From Candidatus Cloacimonadota bacterium (GTDB lineage Bacteria; Cloacimonadota; Cloacimonadia; Cloacimonadales; Cloacimonadaceae): a DNA stretch of 24,897 nt. The stretch lies in assembly GCA_023228125.1 (NCBI GenBank), contig JALOBT010000037.1, forward strand, positions 1-24,897. The letters are read 5' to 3'. The position numbers and the translations under genes are program-made. Shown here piece after piece: positions 1-5,947 of this stretch (its first letter is position 1; each line of letters begins with the position of its first letter). The notes beneath the pieces are model-generated. The model did not search any database and was not told the DNA's origin. It was given only the letters and a program-made list of their open reading frames with translations.

Positions 1-141
1 ATAGCGCCTTGTTCTCGCTTTGCAGGTATTAGGCCTGGATAATACGGATTGGAATAGGCTTTGGCCACTTATTCAGCTTAAAGTGCATAAGAAAGTAGCG
101 TGACTTGGGGAGAGGAATTGAACAGTCTCGGCAATGAAGAA

Positions 142-359
142 GGAATGTATAACAGACTTTTCCTTGACAAAAATAGAGCCTGAGGAAGCAATATCGACCG
201 TGCAAGCGGTATTGGGTTGATAGTGCAGGGAATTGCTACATTACAGGAAATTTCTATGATTCAGCTACTTATGGCGATACGACTATAAACAGTATTGGAG
301 TTTACGACACCTACGTTGCCAGGCTTTCCACTGATGGCAGCGCTTGGCAGTGGATTTAG
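142..359 (+). pseudogene. Remnant of an SBBP beta-propeller repeat protein, frameshifted
   Basis: Reading 246-359 gives GNFYDSATYGDTTINSIG followed by VYDTYVARLSTDGSAWQWI and a TAG stop. This is the usual SBBP-type repeat pattern (G-F-x-x-S-A-T-F-G, then D-x-F-V-A-K-L, then D-G-x-W-x-W). The same frame upstream, from about 216, reads VDSAGNCYITG, the other half of the repeat. Further upstream the coding signal moves to another frame: 184-212 reads GSNIDRASGIG, and 157-180 reads LFLDKNRA before an in-frame TGA. At least one frameshift and one stop therefore interrupt the repeat, and no start codon or full-length frame exists. Intact relatives are large secreted beta-propeller surface proteins. 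This is a decayed fragment; no function is proposed. Bases 1-141 show nothing I can assign. Confidence 0.7.
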
Positions 360-368
360 CCGGAGCTA

Positions 369-395
369 GTGCTGGATTTGGTTTGTCTCGTGTCG
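369..395 (-). repeat. Diverged, inverted copy of the ACGAGAC hairpin repeat
   Basis: Read on the minus strand, this stretch begins CGACACGAGAC and ends AATCCAGCAC, matching both ends of the two identical repeats at 5776-5822 and 5841-5887. The middle differs: the 3' arm that would pair with CGACACG is replaced by AAACCA, so the hairpin no longer closes. It appears to be a decayed member of the same family in the opposite orientation. Confidence 0.6.
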
Positions 396-472
396 AACAA
401 AGCCACAGGCTTTGATAAAAAGGTAAACAGGCTTGAAATAAAGTGAAGCAGCAGGCATACCCCAAAAAAATT

Positions 473-623
473 AATGGTCACACGGATGGGGTGGATTAAA
501 CGGATTGACACGGATTATTTCAGACAAGTCTGAGATAATCCACTTGTTGCTTCGACAATTGTTTTTCGAGCTTATATTCTTAGTTTCTGATCCGTGTTGA
601 TCCGCTAAATCCGTGTGACTATT
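473..623. repeat. Inverted repeat built from CACGGATTAA-type units
   Basis: The left arm (473-515) starts AATGGTCACACGGAT and continues with GGATTAAACGGATT and GACACGGAT. The right arm (590-623), read on the opposite strand, starts AATAGTCACACGGAT and continues with TTAGCGGATCAACACGGAT. The outer 15 bases match at 14 positions, and the inner units follow the same (CA)CGGATTAA rhythm. The roughly 75 bases between the arms contain no gene. Related CACG(C)AGATTACGC(G)GAT units recur at 23631-23683. It resembles a non-coding dispersed repeat; no coding potential is visible. Confidence 0.7.
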
Positions 624-648
624 CAATAAACTACAGCACTAAGTACTG

Positions 649-778
649 CCCCCATAAAAATGGGGGGATGCCTGGTGAAGCAGGCCTTGCCAAAAAACGA
701 GCAGGTCCCCTGCTCTGCAGACGAGACCTCTGCAATCCAGCAGCCCCTCCGCACCGTCTGAAGACTGTGCTACGGAGG
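649..778. repeat. Cassette of five consecutive hairpins after the EIIA gene
   Basis: Five stem-loops lie almost end to end. They are 649-666 (CCCCCAT/ATGGGGG, loop AAAA); 670-685 (GCCTG/CAGGC); 699-715 (GAGCAGG/CCTGCTC, loop TCC); 716-734 (TGCAGA/TCTGCA around CGAGACC, followed by AATCCAGCA at 734-742); and 746-778 (CCTCCG...CGGAGG with inner GCAC/GTGC and GTC/GAC pairs, imperfect). The last ends directly against the minus-strand stop codon of the EIIA gene, so on that transcript the whole cassette forms the 3' untranslated region. No T-run follows the stop-proximal hairpin, although CGTTTTTTGG follows the third hairpin on the minus strand, so part of it could terminate transcription. The 716-742 unit belongs to the ACGAGAC repeat family. 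Confidence 0.75.
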
Positions 779-1591
779 CTAAAAGCCCTTGGCGTAAAAG
801 ACATCCAGGACCATAGCATCCAGATCAGAGAAAGCATTCAGATCGCCAAAGATATCTTCCAGGCCGTTGATGATGGCATCGATGTGATCTTCCACTATTT
901 TTGCCAGCACGATCTTGCCAGTGGGGCTTTTATCGCCGGTGAAATTGAAGAATCCCATAAAAAGAGGCGTTGTAGAGATGAGGTTTTCCATTTCCGTGGT
1001 ATTGATGATGGTGGAACGCTGAATGCCATACTCCACAAAGACTTCGGTGATGTCTTGCAGGATGTGTTCATCTTTCACAAAGAGCAAGAGCAGCTTTTCC
1101 TTGCCTTTCACATCTACTCTTCCGGAGCCATTATCTGCGTGTTCGAGGAATTCCTCAAAGAGATTTATCCGGGAAGTGGCTTGCAAAAGATCGTCCACCA
1201 CCCCCGGTTGTTTGAGAATATGAGAGCAGGAAGCCAGCAGTTGGAGGTGCTGCTTGGAGGCATTTTTAGGCCCCACAATGCAGACAAAGACCTTGGTTTT
1301 TCGCCGGTCCATGGAGTCAAAATCAACGCCTTTTTTGCAGACCGCCAGGCTAATGGCAAAGCTGTCCAGCCGATCCAAGCCACAATGCGGCATAGCGATA
1401 CCTCGGGCAAATCCGGTGCTGCCCAGTGCTTCTCTATCTTTGAGGGCTTTGTAAATCTCGCCTTCACTGATCTCTTCAAATTTTCTGCTTCTTTTGAATA
1501 AGGCTGCGAGCTTGTGCAGGGCGTCATCTTTATCTTCGGCCCCAAATTCTATACTACAGGATTCCAGTTTAATTACTTCAGATAAAAGCAT
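779..1591 (-). CDS. EIIA domain (fructose/Ntr type) PTS protein with C-terminal regulatory-like domain
   Basis: This 270-residue cytosolic protein has an N-terminal half (about 1-150) that follows the PTS EIIA type-2 (fructose/nitrogen-regulatory) fold. The phosphorylatable histidine is visible as H69 in GIAMPHCG. The C-terminal 115 residues (about 155-270) contain an alternating strand/helix pattern and NTTEMENLISTTPLFMGFF, resembling a small sensory or P-II-like domain; I cannot name it firmly. The start ATG at 1591 follows an AGGAGA ribosome site inside the end of the antiporter gene, whose stop lies one base upstream, so the two are translationally coupled. Stand-alone EIIA proteins commonly regulate partner proteins through their phosphorylation state, and regulation of the antiporter is the natural inference. 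Actual sugar transport is unlikely because no EIIB/EIIC is present nearby. Confidence 0.85.
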   Translation of the reverse strand: MLLSEVIKLESCSIEFGAEDKDDALHKLAALFKRSRKFEEISEGEIYKALKDREALGSTGFARGIAMPHCGLDRLDSFAISLAVCKKGVDFDSMDRRKTKVFVCIVGPKNASKQHLQLLASCSHILKQPGVVDDLLQATSRINLFEEFLEHADNGSGRVDVKGKEKLLLLFVKDEHILQDITEVFVEYGIQRSTIINTTEMENLISTTPLFMGFFNFTGDKSPTGKIVLAKIVEDHIDAIINGLEDIFGDLNAFSDLDAMVLDVFYAKGF

Positions 1592-1592
1592 T

Positions 1593-2828
1593 TCATCTCC
1601 TATTCAGGTTTTTGACAATGGCGATTTTGGACAGGGGCGGGCCGATTATTTCATTGAAAAATACAGACATCAGCACGATGTTTATCATTTTGGAGATTTC
1701 ATCTTGCACGGCAGGAGAGACGTTTGCCAGCACCGGCGAAGCTTGCACAAAGAGCACCAAACCGATGGCCACACCGGCTTGGGGCAGCAGGCTCATCCCC
1801 AGATAATTCCTGATTTTCTTATCCATCCCAATGCCCCAGGCCGCCAGATAGACGCCGCTATATTTACCGATTGCACGCATGATGATGAAGGTAAATCCGG
1901 CCAAAATTACGGTGGTATCAGCAAAGACCTCCAATCTAAGCTCTACTCCTGCAATGGCAAAGAAGATCGCATATAAAGGAGCGGTAAGGGGTTCAAAAGA
2001 AAACAGGATGCGCACGTTCTTTTTGCTCATATTCACCAGCACCATACCCAAGGCCATATTCGCGATCAGCGGAGAAAGTCCCAGACCGATCGAGATCGAG
2101 GTGCTCAGGAAGACAAAGCCCAAAGCCAAAATCTTGACTTCGTTCATATTGCGCTTTTTGATGGTGGCATAGTGTGTAGCCAGACCGCCGAGAACTCCTA
2201 TGATCAAGGAAAATCCCACCTCTTTGAAGGCATGCAGCACGGTATTGGAAATTGACACTTCCGCTGCACCCATCAAGGTGGCGGAAATCGCAAAAGCAAT
2301 GGAGAAGATAATCACCGTGCCAGCATCATCCAAGGCCACTATGCCATAAAGATAATCCACAAATTTGCCTTTTGCCTTGAGCTTTTCCACTATCACCACC
2401 GTGGCCGCTGGAGCTGTGGCCGCGGAGATCGCTCCCAAGACAAAAGCGATGTAAATGGGAAGCCCCACCAAAAGCATACCAAAAGATACCAAAAAGAAGG
2501 TAAGCAGCATCTGAGCCAGGGTGAGAATCACGATGTTTTTCCCATAGAGCTTGAGCTTTGCAAAAGAGAATTCACCCCCGATAATCACCGCAATAAAAGA
2601 CAGGGTGACCTCGGAAAGCACATAGAGCATATCCATATTATCGATATGAATCAAGTTCAAAACGTTATACCCCAGCAAAATTCCAGCCACGATATAGCCG
2701 GTAATGGCAGGCAGCTTGATCCTTTCCGCCAGGTGCCCCATCAGATAACCCACCAGGAGCAACAAGGACACGCTGAAAATCACATGCTGTGTAAAAAGGT
2801 CTTTGATCGGTAGCAGTATTTCAAGCAT
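1593..2828 (-). CDS. Cation/proton antiporter (CPA family, Na+/H+ exchanger domain)
   Basis: This 411-residue integral membrane protein is almost entirely hydrophobic, with about 11-13 predicted membrane helices starting near residue 15. The family's ion-binding acidic pair is visible as D167-D168 in YGIVALDDAGTVIIF. The SAATAPAATVVIVEKL stretch just before it is typical of monovalent cation:proton antiporters of the CPA2/Kef-like group. It would exchange Na+ or K+ for protons across the inner membrane. There is no C-terminal nucleotide-binding (RCK/TrkA) domain, which many Kef proteins carry; the coupled EIIA protein may supply regulation instead (inference). The start at 2828 has AAGGGG 12 bases upstream, a weak spacing, which makes coupling to the small ORF ending at 2832 plausible. 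Confidence 0.9.
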   Translation of the reverse strand: MLEILLPIKDLFTQHVIFSVSLLLLVGYLMGHLAERIKLPAITGYIVAGILLGYNVLNLIHIDNMDMLYVLSEVTLSFIAVIIGGEFSFAKLKLYGKNIVILTLAQMLLTFFLVSFGMLLVGLPIYIAFVLGAISAATAPAATVVIVEKLKAKGKFVDYLYGIVALDDAGTVIIFSIAFAISATLMGAAEVSISNTVLHAFKEVGFSLIIGVLGGLATHYATIKKRNMNEVKILALGFVFLSTSISIGLGLSPLIANMALGMVLVNMSKKNVRILFSFEPLTAPLYAIFFAIAGVELRLEVFADTTVILAGFTFIIMRAIGKYSGVYLAAWGIGMDKKIRNYLGMSLLPQAGVAIGLVLFVQASPVLANVSPAVQDEISKMINIVLMSVFFNEIIGPPLSKIAIVKNLNRR

Positions 2829-2831
2829 GGC

Positions 2832-2969
2832 TTAGCTTTGCCCCTTAATCCAGCCTTTATTTTGGCTACTATTTTCCCCGATTGGGATGAGCTTACTCTG
2901 TGAAGAATCCTGGCAGGCATGAGCCCTACTCCGCATACACTCAGCAAAGGGGATCGCAATATAGAACAT
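2832..2969 (-). CDS. Possible 45-residue small ORF leading the antiporter gene
   Basis: An ATG at 2969 is preceded by AGGAG with six bases between, a better ribosome site than that of the antiporter. The frame runs 45 codons (MFYIAIPFAECMRSRAHACQ..., ending GWIKGQS) to a TAA three bases before the antiporter ATG, and the antiporter's own AAGGGG lies within its last codons. The peptide is polar after a short hydrophobic start, with two Cys and one His. I recognise no family. It could be a leader peptide that couples translation to the antiporter, or a chance frame in the 5' untranslated region. Confidence 0.35.
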   Translation of the reverse strand: MFYIAIPFAECMRSRAHACQDSSQSKLIPIGENSSQNKGWIKGQS

Positions 2970-3104
2970 CAGTACTCCTATATGATAATTAAGGACAGAA
3001 TCTGCTTTGCCACTTTATTGTCAAGTCAAAATGAGGGTTTTGCCTGAGAAACGTGGTAAGCATCAGCTTTGTAGCCGCTTTTGATCCGGGATAATCTTTT
3101 TTGC

Positions 3105-3164
3105 CATCAAAAAAGCAGAGCTGCAGGCTGAGCTAAGCTTCTACCCAGCTTAGCCCCTTTGATG
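3105..3164. other. Long imperfect stem-loop between divergent operons
   Basis: The ends CATCAAA (3105-3111) and TTTGATG (3158-3164) are perfect complements. An inner pair GCTAAGC (3132-3138) / GCTTAGC (3148-3154) brackets a nine-base loop, and the left side also has AGAGCTGCAGGCTGAGCT unpaired. It lies 120 bases upstream of the predicted Fe-S operon promoter. Its role, if any, is unknown. Confidence 0.4.
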
Positions 3165-3284
3165 TCCCGGAGATGTCGTGAAAATAGTTGAATAAAATTC
3201 TCTTATCTGCATGCCATATTTACCACAATCTATGCAGAAGGGCTACTGCAGCTCACAAGATGAGAGGGCTATCCAAAATCCTAC

Positions 3285-3312
3285 TTGACAGAAAGGCATA
3301 GTGAATTAGTAT
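3285..3312 (+). promoter_or_regulatory. Predicted sigma-70-type promoter of the Fe-S cluster operon
   Basis: A perfect -35 TTGACA (3285-3290) is followed after 16 bases by TAGTAT (3307-3312), four of six matches to the -10 consensus. This leaves a 5' untranslated region of about 115 bases before the Rrf2-type regulator gene. By analogy with IscR, that regulator may bind near here, but I found no convincing operator. Confidence 0.5.
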
Positions 3313-3433
3313 GTATTAAGAACTTGGTCTGAAAACACTAAATTCTCAGATAGCTAAGACTTGCCTCAGCCGGCAGCTACAGCGGAACCCAGAGAACGCA
3401 GACCAGCTTCGATAAAAATGCAAGGAGTTCAAA

Positions 3434-3841
3434 ATGGCTGTTAACACAAAAACCGAATACGCTTTGCGGGCTCTGATCGAGATTGCCCACCAAGGCCAGG
3501 TCTCAGCACAGAAAATCTGTGAAGCGCAGCGTCTGCCCAAAAAGTATGTCGAGTATCTGCTCTCGCTGCTGAAAGCGGCAGATTTGATCAATAGCACTGC
3601 CGGCATCATGGGTGGATACAGCCTGGCCAAAGAGGCTGAGGAGATTACTTTTAAGAGCCTTTTAGAAGCCGTAAAAGATGAATCCTTTGCCACCGCCTGC
3701 CAGCAACGTAAGGGCAAATTCTGCATCGGTCATGGCTGCACCCTTGCCCCTTTTTTCACGAAATTGGAAGGCCAACTCAACGAAATTTTTGAATCTTATA
3801 CCCTACAAGACATAATAAATATTTGGGAAAGGAAAGTATAA
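3434..3841 (+). CDS. Rrf2-family transcriptional regulator, IscR-like
   Basis: This 135-residue DNA-binding protein has a winged-helix domain spanning about 1-80, with TKTEYALRALIEIA at the start and a recognition-helix region QRLPKKYVEYLLSLLKAADLI followed by the wing GIMGGYSLAK, all standard for Rrf2. Three cysteines lie in the C-terminal third (C89, C97, C102), spaced C-x7-C-x4-C, close to but not identical with the cluster-binding C-x5-C-x5-C of IscR. A [2Fe-2S]-sensing role is therefore likely but inferred. The ATG follows AAGGAG by six bases. Its TAA stop overlaps the ATG of the cysteine desulfurase by one base (TAATG), so it heads the operon and probably represses it when clusters are sufficient. 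Confidence 0.88.
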   Translation: MAVNTKTEYALRALIEIAHQGQVSAQKICEAQRLPKKYVEYLLSLLKAADLINSTAGIMGGYSLAKEAEEITFKSLLEAVKDESFATACQQRKGKFCIGHGCTLAPFFTKLEGQLNEIFESYTLQDIINIWERKV

Positions 3842-5028
3842 TGAAGAGCGGTTCAGTGTATTTGGACAATTGTGTTACCAGCCCCATGGCGCCAGAAGTT
3901 CTGCAGGCCATGCTGCCTTATTTTTCTGAGCGATTTTGGTTTCCTGGCAGCTTCTACAGCACCGCCGAAAGCACCAACGAGGCCTTGTCTGGCTTTGCTC
4001 ACACCATAGCCGAAGCCATCGGCGCCCAAGCTGATGAAATTCATTTCACAGCAGGCGGCACTATCGCCAATAACATCGCCATCAAGGGTATCGCCGGAGC
4101 TGCCAAAAAAGGTCATGTGATCTGCAGCGTGGTGGATTATCCGGATCTGCTCACCAATGCAGCCTGGCTGGAAAAGCAAGGCTTTGAAGTGAGCTATCTT
4201 TCGGCAGATAGCGAGGCCAGCATAGATCTTGCAGCCCTCAAACAGGCTATCCGCCCCGACACCTTTTTGTTCATGACTACCATCGTAAACCACGTGGTAG
4301 GCACGATCCAGCCCATGAAGGAGATCAGTGAGATCCTGAAGGCTGCGGATCATAAGATCTATTTTCATGCCGATGCTGGCCAGGCTTTTGGGAAGATGCC
4401 GCTGGCGGTGGATGATTACGGCATCGATACGATGTCCATCTCTGCCCATAAGATCCATGGCCCCCAAGGGATAGGTGCCTTATACCAGCGCAAAGGAGTC
4501 CGGGTAGCTCAGACAATTCACGGCATCAAAAGAGCGGATAATCTGCAGCCGGGAGGTCTTTCGATCGCCTTGATCGCAGGCTTTGCCAAAGCGGTGGAGC
4601 TTAATTTTGCCGATCTTTTGGGCAGCATCCGCCAGCTCAGAGAACTTTCGGATTATCTTTATGAGCGTTTGCTGGAAAAGATTGATCATATTGAGCTGAA
4701 TGGCCCCCAGGGTGAAGGACGGGCTCCGCATAATATCAACGTCTCTATAGACTATATTGAAGGTGAATCCATTGCCATGATGCTGGATATGCACGGCATC
4801 ACAGTGGCCACCGGATCCGCCTGTGCTTCCCAAGGTCTGAAAGCCAGCTATGTGCTGATGGCTATCGGCAAAAATCATGTGCAATCACATGGCTCGATGA
4901 AGTTTACCCTCTCTCGCTACAACACCAAAGCACAGATTGATTTCACGGTGGAAAAGCTTGCCGAAATCACGGCAGAATTGCGCAAACGCAGCCCCCTTTA
5001 CAATGCTATCAAGAATCAGGAGAAATAA
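3841..5028 (+). CDS. iscS: Cysteine desulfurase, NifS/IscS type
   Basis: This 395-residue PLP-dependent enzyme would remove sulfur from L-cysteine, giving alanine and a protein persulfide passed to the IscU-like scaffold encoded next. The PLP lysine is K204 in SISAHKIHGPQG, the PLP-nitrogen aspartate lies in HADAGQAFGK, and the persulfide cysteine is C328 in ATGSACAS, followed by the family's SYVLMAIG. The N-terminus is less typical: YLDNCVTSP replaces the common YLDNAATTP, and the FGNPSSxH motif is replaced by WFPGSFYS. I choose the ATG at 3841, overlapping the regulator stop, rather than an upstream TTG at 3823, because GGAAAGG precedes it. The gene symbol reflects family only; group I (IscS/NifS) is favoured by the motif around C328. 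Confidence 0.92.
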   Translation: MKSGSVYLDNCVTSPMAPEVLQAMLPYFSERFWFPGSFYSTAESTNEALSGFAHTIAEAIGAQADEIHFTAGGTIANNIAIKGIAGAAKKGHVICSVVDYPDLLTNAAWLEKQGFEVSYLSADSEASIDLAALKQAIRPDTFLFMTTIVNHVVGTIQPMKEISEILKAADHKIYFHADAGQAFGKMPLAVDDYGIDTMSISAHKIHGPQGIGALYQRKGVRVAQTIHGIKRADNLQPGGLSIALIAGFAKAVELNFADLLGSIRQLRELSDYLYERLLEKIDHIELNGPQGEGRAPHNINVSIDYIEGESIAMMLDMHGITVATGSACASQGLKASYVLMAIGKNHVQSHGSMKFTLSRYNTKAQIDFTVEKLAEITAELRKRSPLYNAIKNQEK

Positions 5029-5651
5029 TGCAATACTCACAGAAAGTTTTGGACCACTTCATGAACCCACACAATGTGGGGAAGATGGAAAATCCCGATG
5101 CCAGTGCCACTGAGGGCAGCCCTTCCTGCGGCGATCAGGTAACGGTTTATCTCAAGATAAATGAAGATAATCATATAATCGAGGATATCAGCTTTTTGTC
5201 CTATGGCTGTGCCTCCAATATCGCCACGGCCTCCATCATCACAGATCTGGCCAAGGGGAAAAGCCTGGAAGATGCCAAGAAAATCACCTACGAAGATGCC
5301 ATGGAAGCACTGGATGGCCTGCCTCCGGTGAAGGTCCACTGCTCTGTCCTGGCCGCTGATACCCTGCAAACTGCGATCTCAAATTACGAGATAGCGCATG
5401 GACTCAAAGAAGTGCCAAATTTCGGCAAAGAGACCATCCTGGCAGAGCTCAAAAAGATCATCTATCCCCAGGTGGGCACGGATATCGTTACCCTGAAGAT
5501 GGTGAAGTATGTGGGCTTTAACGATGGTGAAGTCATGATCGATATGAATATGATGTCCTTTGACAGTTGGCGTGAAAACGTGGCCGAAGAGATTCATGAG
5601 CATCTGGAAAAGTATCCAGAAGTGAAGAAGGTAGAGATCAATTTCCCTTAA
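5028..5651 (+). CDS. iscU: IscU-type Fe-S scaffold fused to a MIP18/DUF59-like domain
   Basis: Residues 1-125 of this 207-residue protein form an IscU scaffold with the three cluster ligands C34 (SPSCGD, with D36), C61 (YGCAS) and C105 (VHCSVLAAD). It assembles [2Fe-2S] clusters from sulfur supplied by the desulfurase. Residues 134-207 are an added domain whose layout (helix, PQVGTDIVTLKMVKYVGF, a beta hairpin, then a helix and a final VEINF strand) resembles MIP18/DUF59 proteins used in cluster delivery, but it has no cysteine. The ATG overlaps the desulfurase stop by one base and is preceded by AGGAG. The C-terminal domain is not the CxxC Nfu domain found in classical NifU; the assignment to MIP18 is from pattern only. 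Confidence 0.88.
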   Translation: MQYSQKVLDHFMNPHNVGKMENPDASATEGSPSCGDQVTVYLKINEDNHIIEDISFLSYGCASNIATASIITDLAKGKSLEDAKKITYEDAMEALDGLPPVKVHCSVLAADTLQTAISNYEIAHGLKEVPNFGKETILAELKKIIYPQVGTDIVTLKMVKYVGFNDGEVMIDMNMMSFDSWRENVAEEIHEHLEKYPEVKKVEINFP

Positions 5652-5677
5652 GACCCATTATCCTAAGAAACTATGAA

Positions 5678-5712
5678 GGGTGACAGGGCAGCTACAATCT
5701 ACCCTGCCACCC
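5678..5712 (+). terminator. Stem-loop after the Fe-S operon, possible terminator
   Basis: GGGTGACAGGG (5678-5688) pairs with CCCTGCCACCC (5702-5712) at ten of eleven positions, with a 13-base loop, 26 bases after the iscU stop. No run of T follows, only the AT-rich AATTCTAAATTC, so it may end transcription weakly or simply protect the 3' end. Confidence 0.45.
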
Positions 5713-5775
5713 AATTCTAAATTCTGAATTAACCAAGTCATTCTACATCATACATTCTAAATTCTATATTAACTT

Positions 5776-5822
5776 CAATTTCACCCGACACGAGACGTGT
5801 CGAATCCAGCACGCCAATTCTA
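5776..5822 (+). repeat. ACGAGAC hairpin repeat, copy 1
   Basis: This 47-base unit is identical to that at 5841-5887. Its core is a perfect 7-bp hairpin at 5786-5802 (CGACACG / CGTGTCG, loop AGA), followed by AATCCAGCACGCC and AATTCTA. The start-to-start distance between the two copies is 65 bases. Confidence 0.9.
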
Positions 5823-5840
5823 AATTAACCCCGTTAACCC

Positions 5841-5887
5841 CAATTTCACCCGACACGAGACGTGTCGAATCCAGCACGCCAATTCTA
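5841..5887 (+). repeat. ACGAGAC hairpin repeat, copy 2
   Basis: Second identical 47-base unit, with its hairpin at 5851-5867. The 18 bases between the copies (TAAATTAACCCCGTTAAC without the first two and last bases) are themselves a short AT-rich repeat. Perfect identity points to recent duplication or continuing homogenisation. Confidence 0.9.
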
Positions 5888-5904
5888 CATTATGATGAAT
5901 TCCC

Positions 5905-5930
5905 TTGACTTCTACCCCCCTTATTATACT
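5905..5930 (+). promoter_or_regulatory. Possible promoter of the metallophosphoesterase operon
   Basis: TTGACT (5905-5910) and TATACT (5925-5930) each match the sigma-70 consensus well, but only 14 bases separate them, shorter than the normal 16-18. TATAC/GTATA (5925-5929 and 5934-5938) also form a small inverted repeat over the -10 area. Weak call. Confidence 0.3.
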
Positions 5931-5947
5931 TTGGTATAGAGGAAATT

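Larger units (their letters stand above)
2970..3433. other. Intergenic gap between divergent operons
   Basis: No gene is supported in these 464 bases. The gap separates the minus-strand antiporter operon from the plus-strand Fe-S operon and must hold both promoters. It contains the structured element at 3105-3164 and the promoter at 3285-3312. A perfect TTGACA occurs on the minus strand at 3024-3019 upstream of the small ORF, but no acceptable -10 is found at normal spacing. Confidence 0.6.
5713..5900. repeat. AT-rich ATTCTAAATTAAC-type repeats
   Basis: Variants of ATTCTAAATT(CT)GAATTAAC or ATTCTAAATTAAC occur at about 5714-5733, 5754-5773 and 5816-5829, with shortened ATTCTACAT forms at 5741 and 5882. 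They alternate with the two 47-base hairpin repeats. No coding frame is visible. The pattern suggests an expanding non-coding repeat rather than a regulatory array. Confidence 0.5.

Noticed and set aside
283..465. 60-codon minus-strand frame near the window start
   Set aside because: It lies opposite the SBBP remnant and crosses the decayed hairpin repeat; no ribosome site or family signal.
668..1501. Long plus-strand frame opposite the EIIA gene (277 codons)
   Set aside because: It is antisense to a convincing EIIA protein with a catalytic histidine, has no family features and begins inside a hairpin cassette.
3019..3024. Minus-strand TTGACA as promoter of the antiporter operon
   Set aside because: No acceptable -10 is found at 15-19 bases; the best AT-rich stretch is too far away.
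5776..5887. Possible CRISPR array
   Set aside because: There are only two identical units, each with an internal hairpin and an 18-base AT-rich spacer similar to nearby repeats, and no cas genes.
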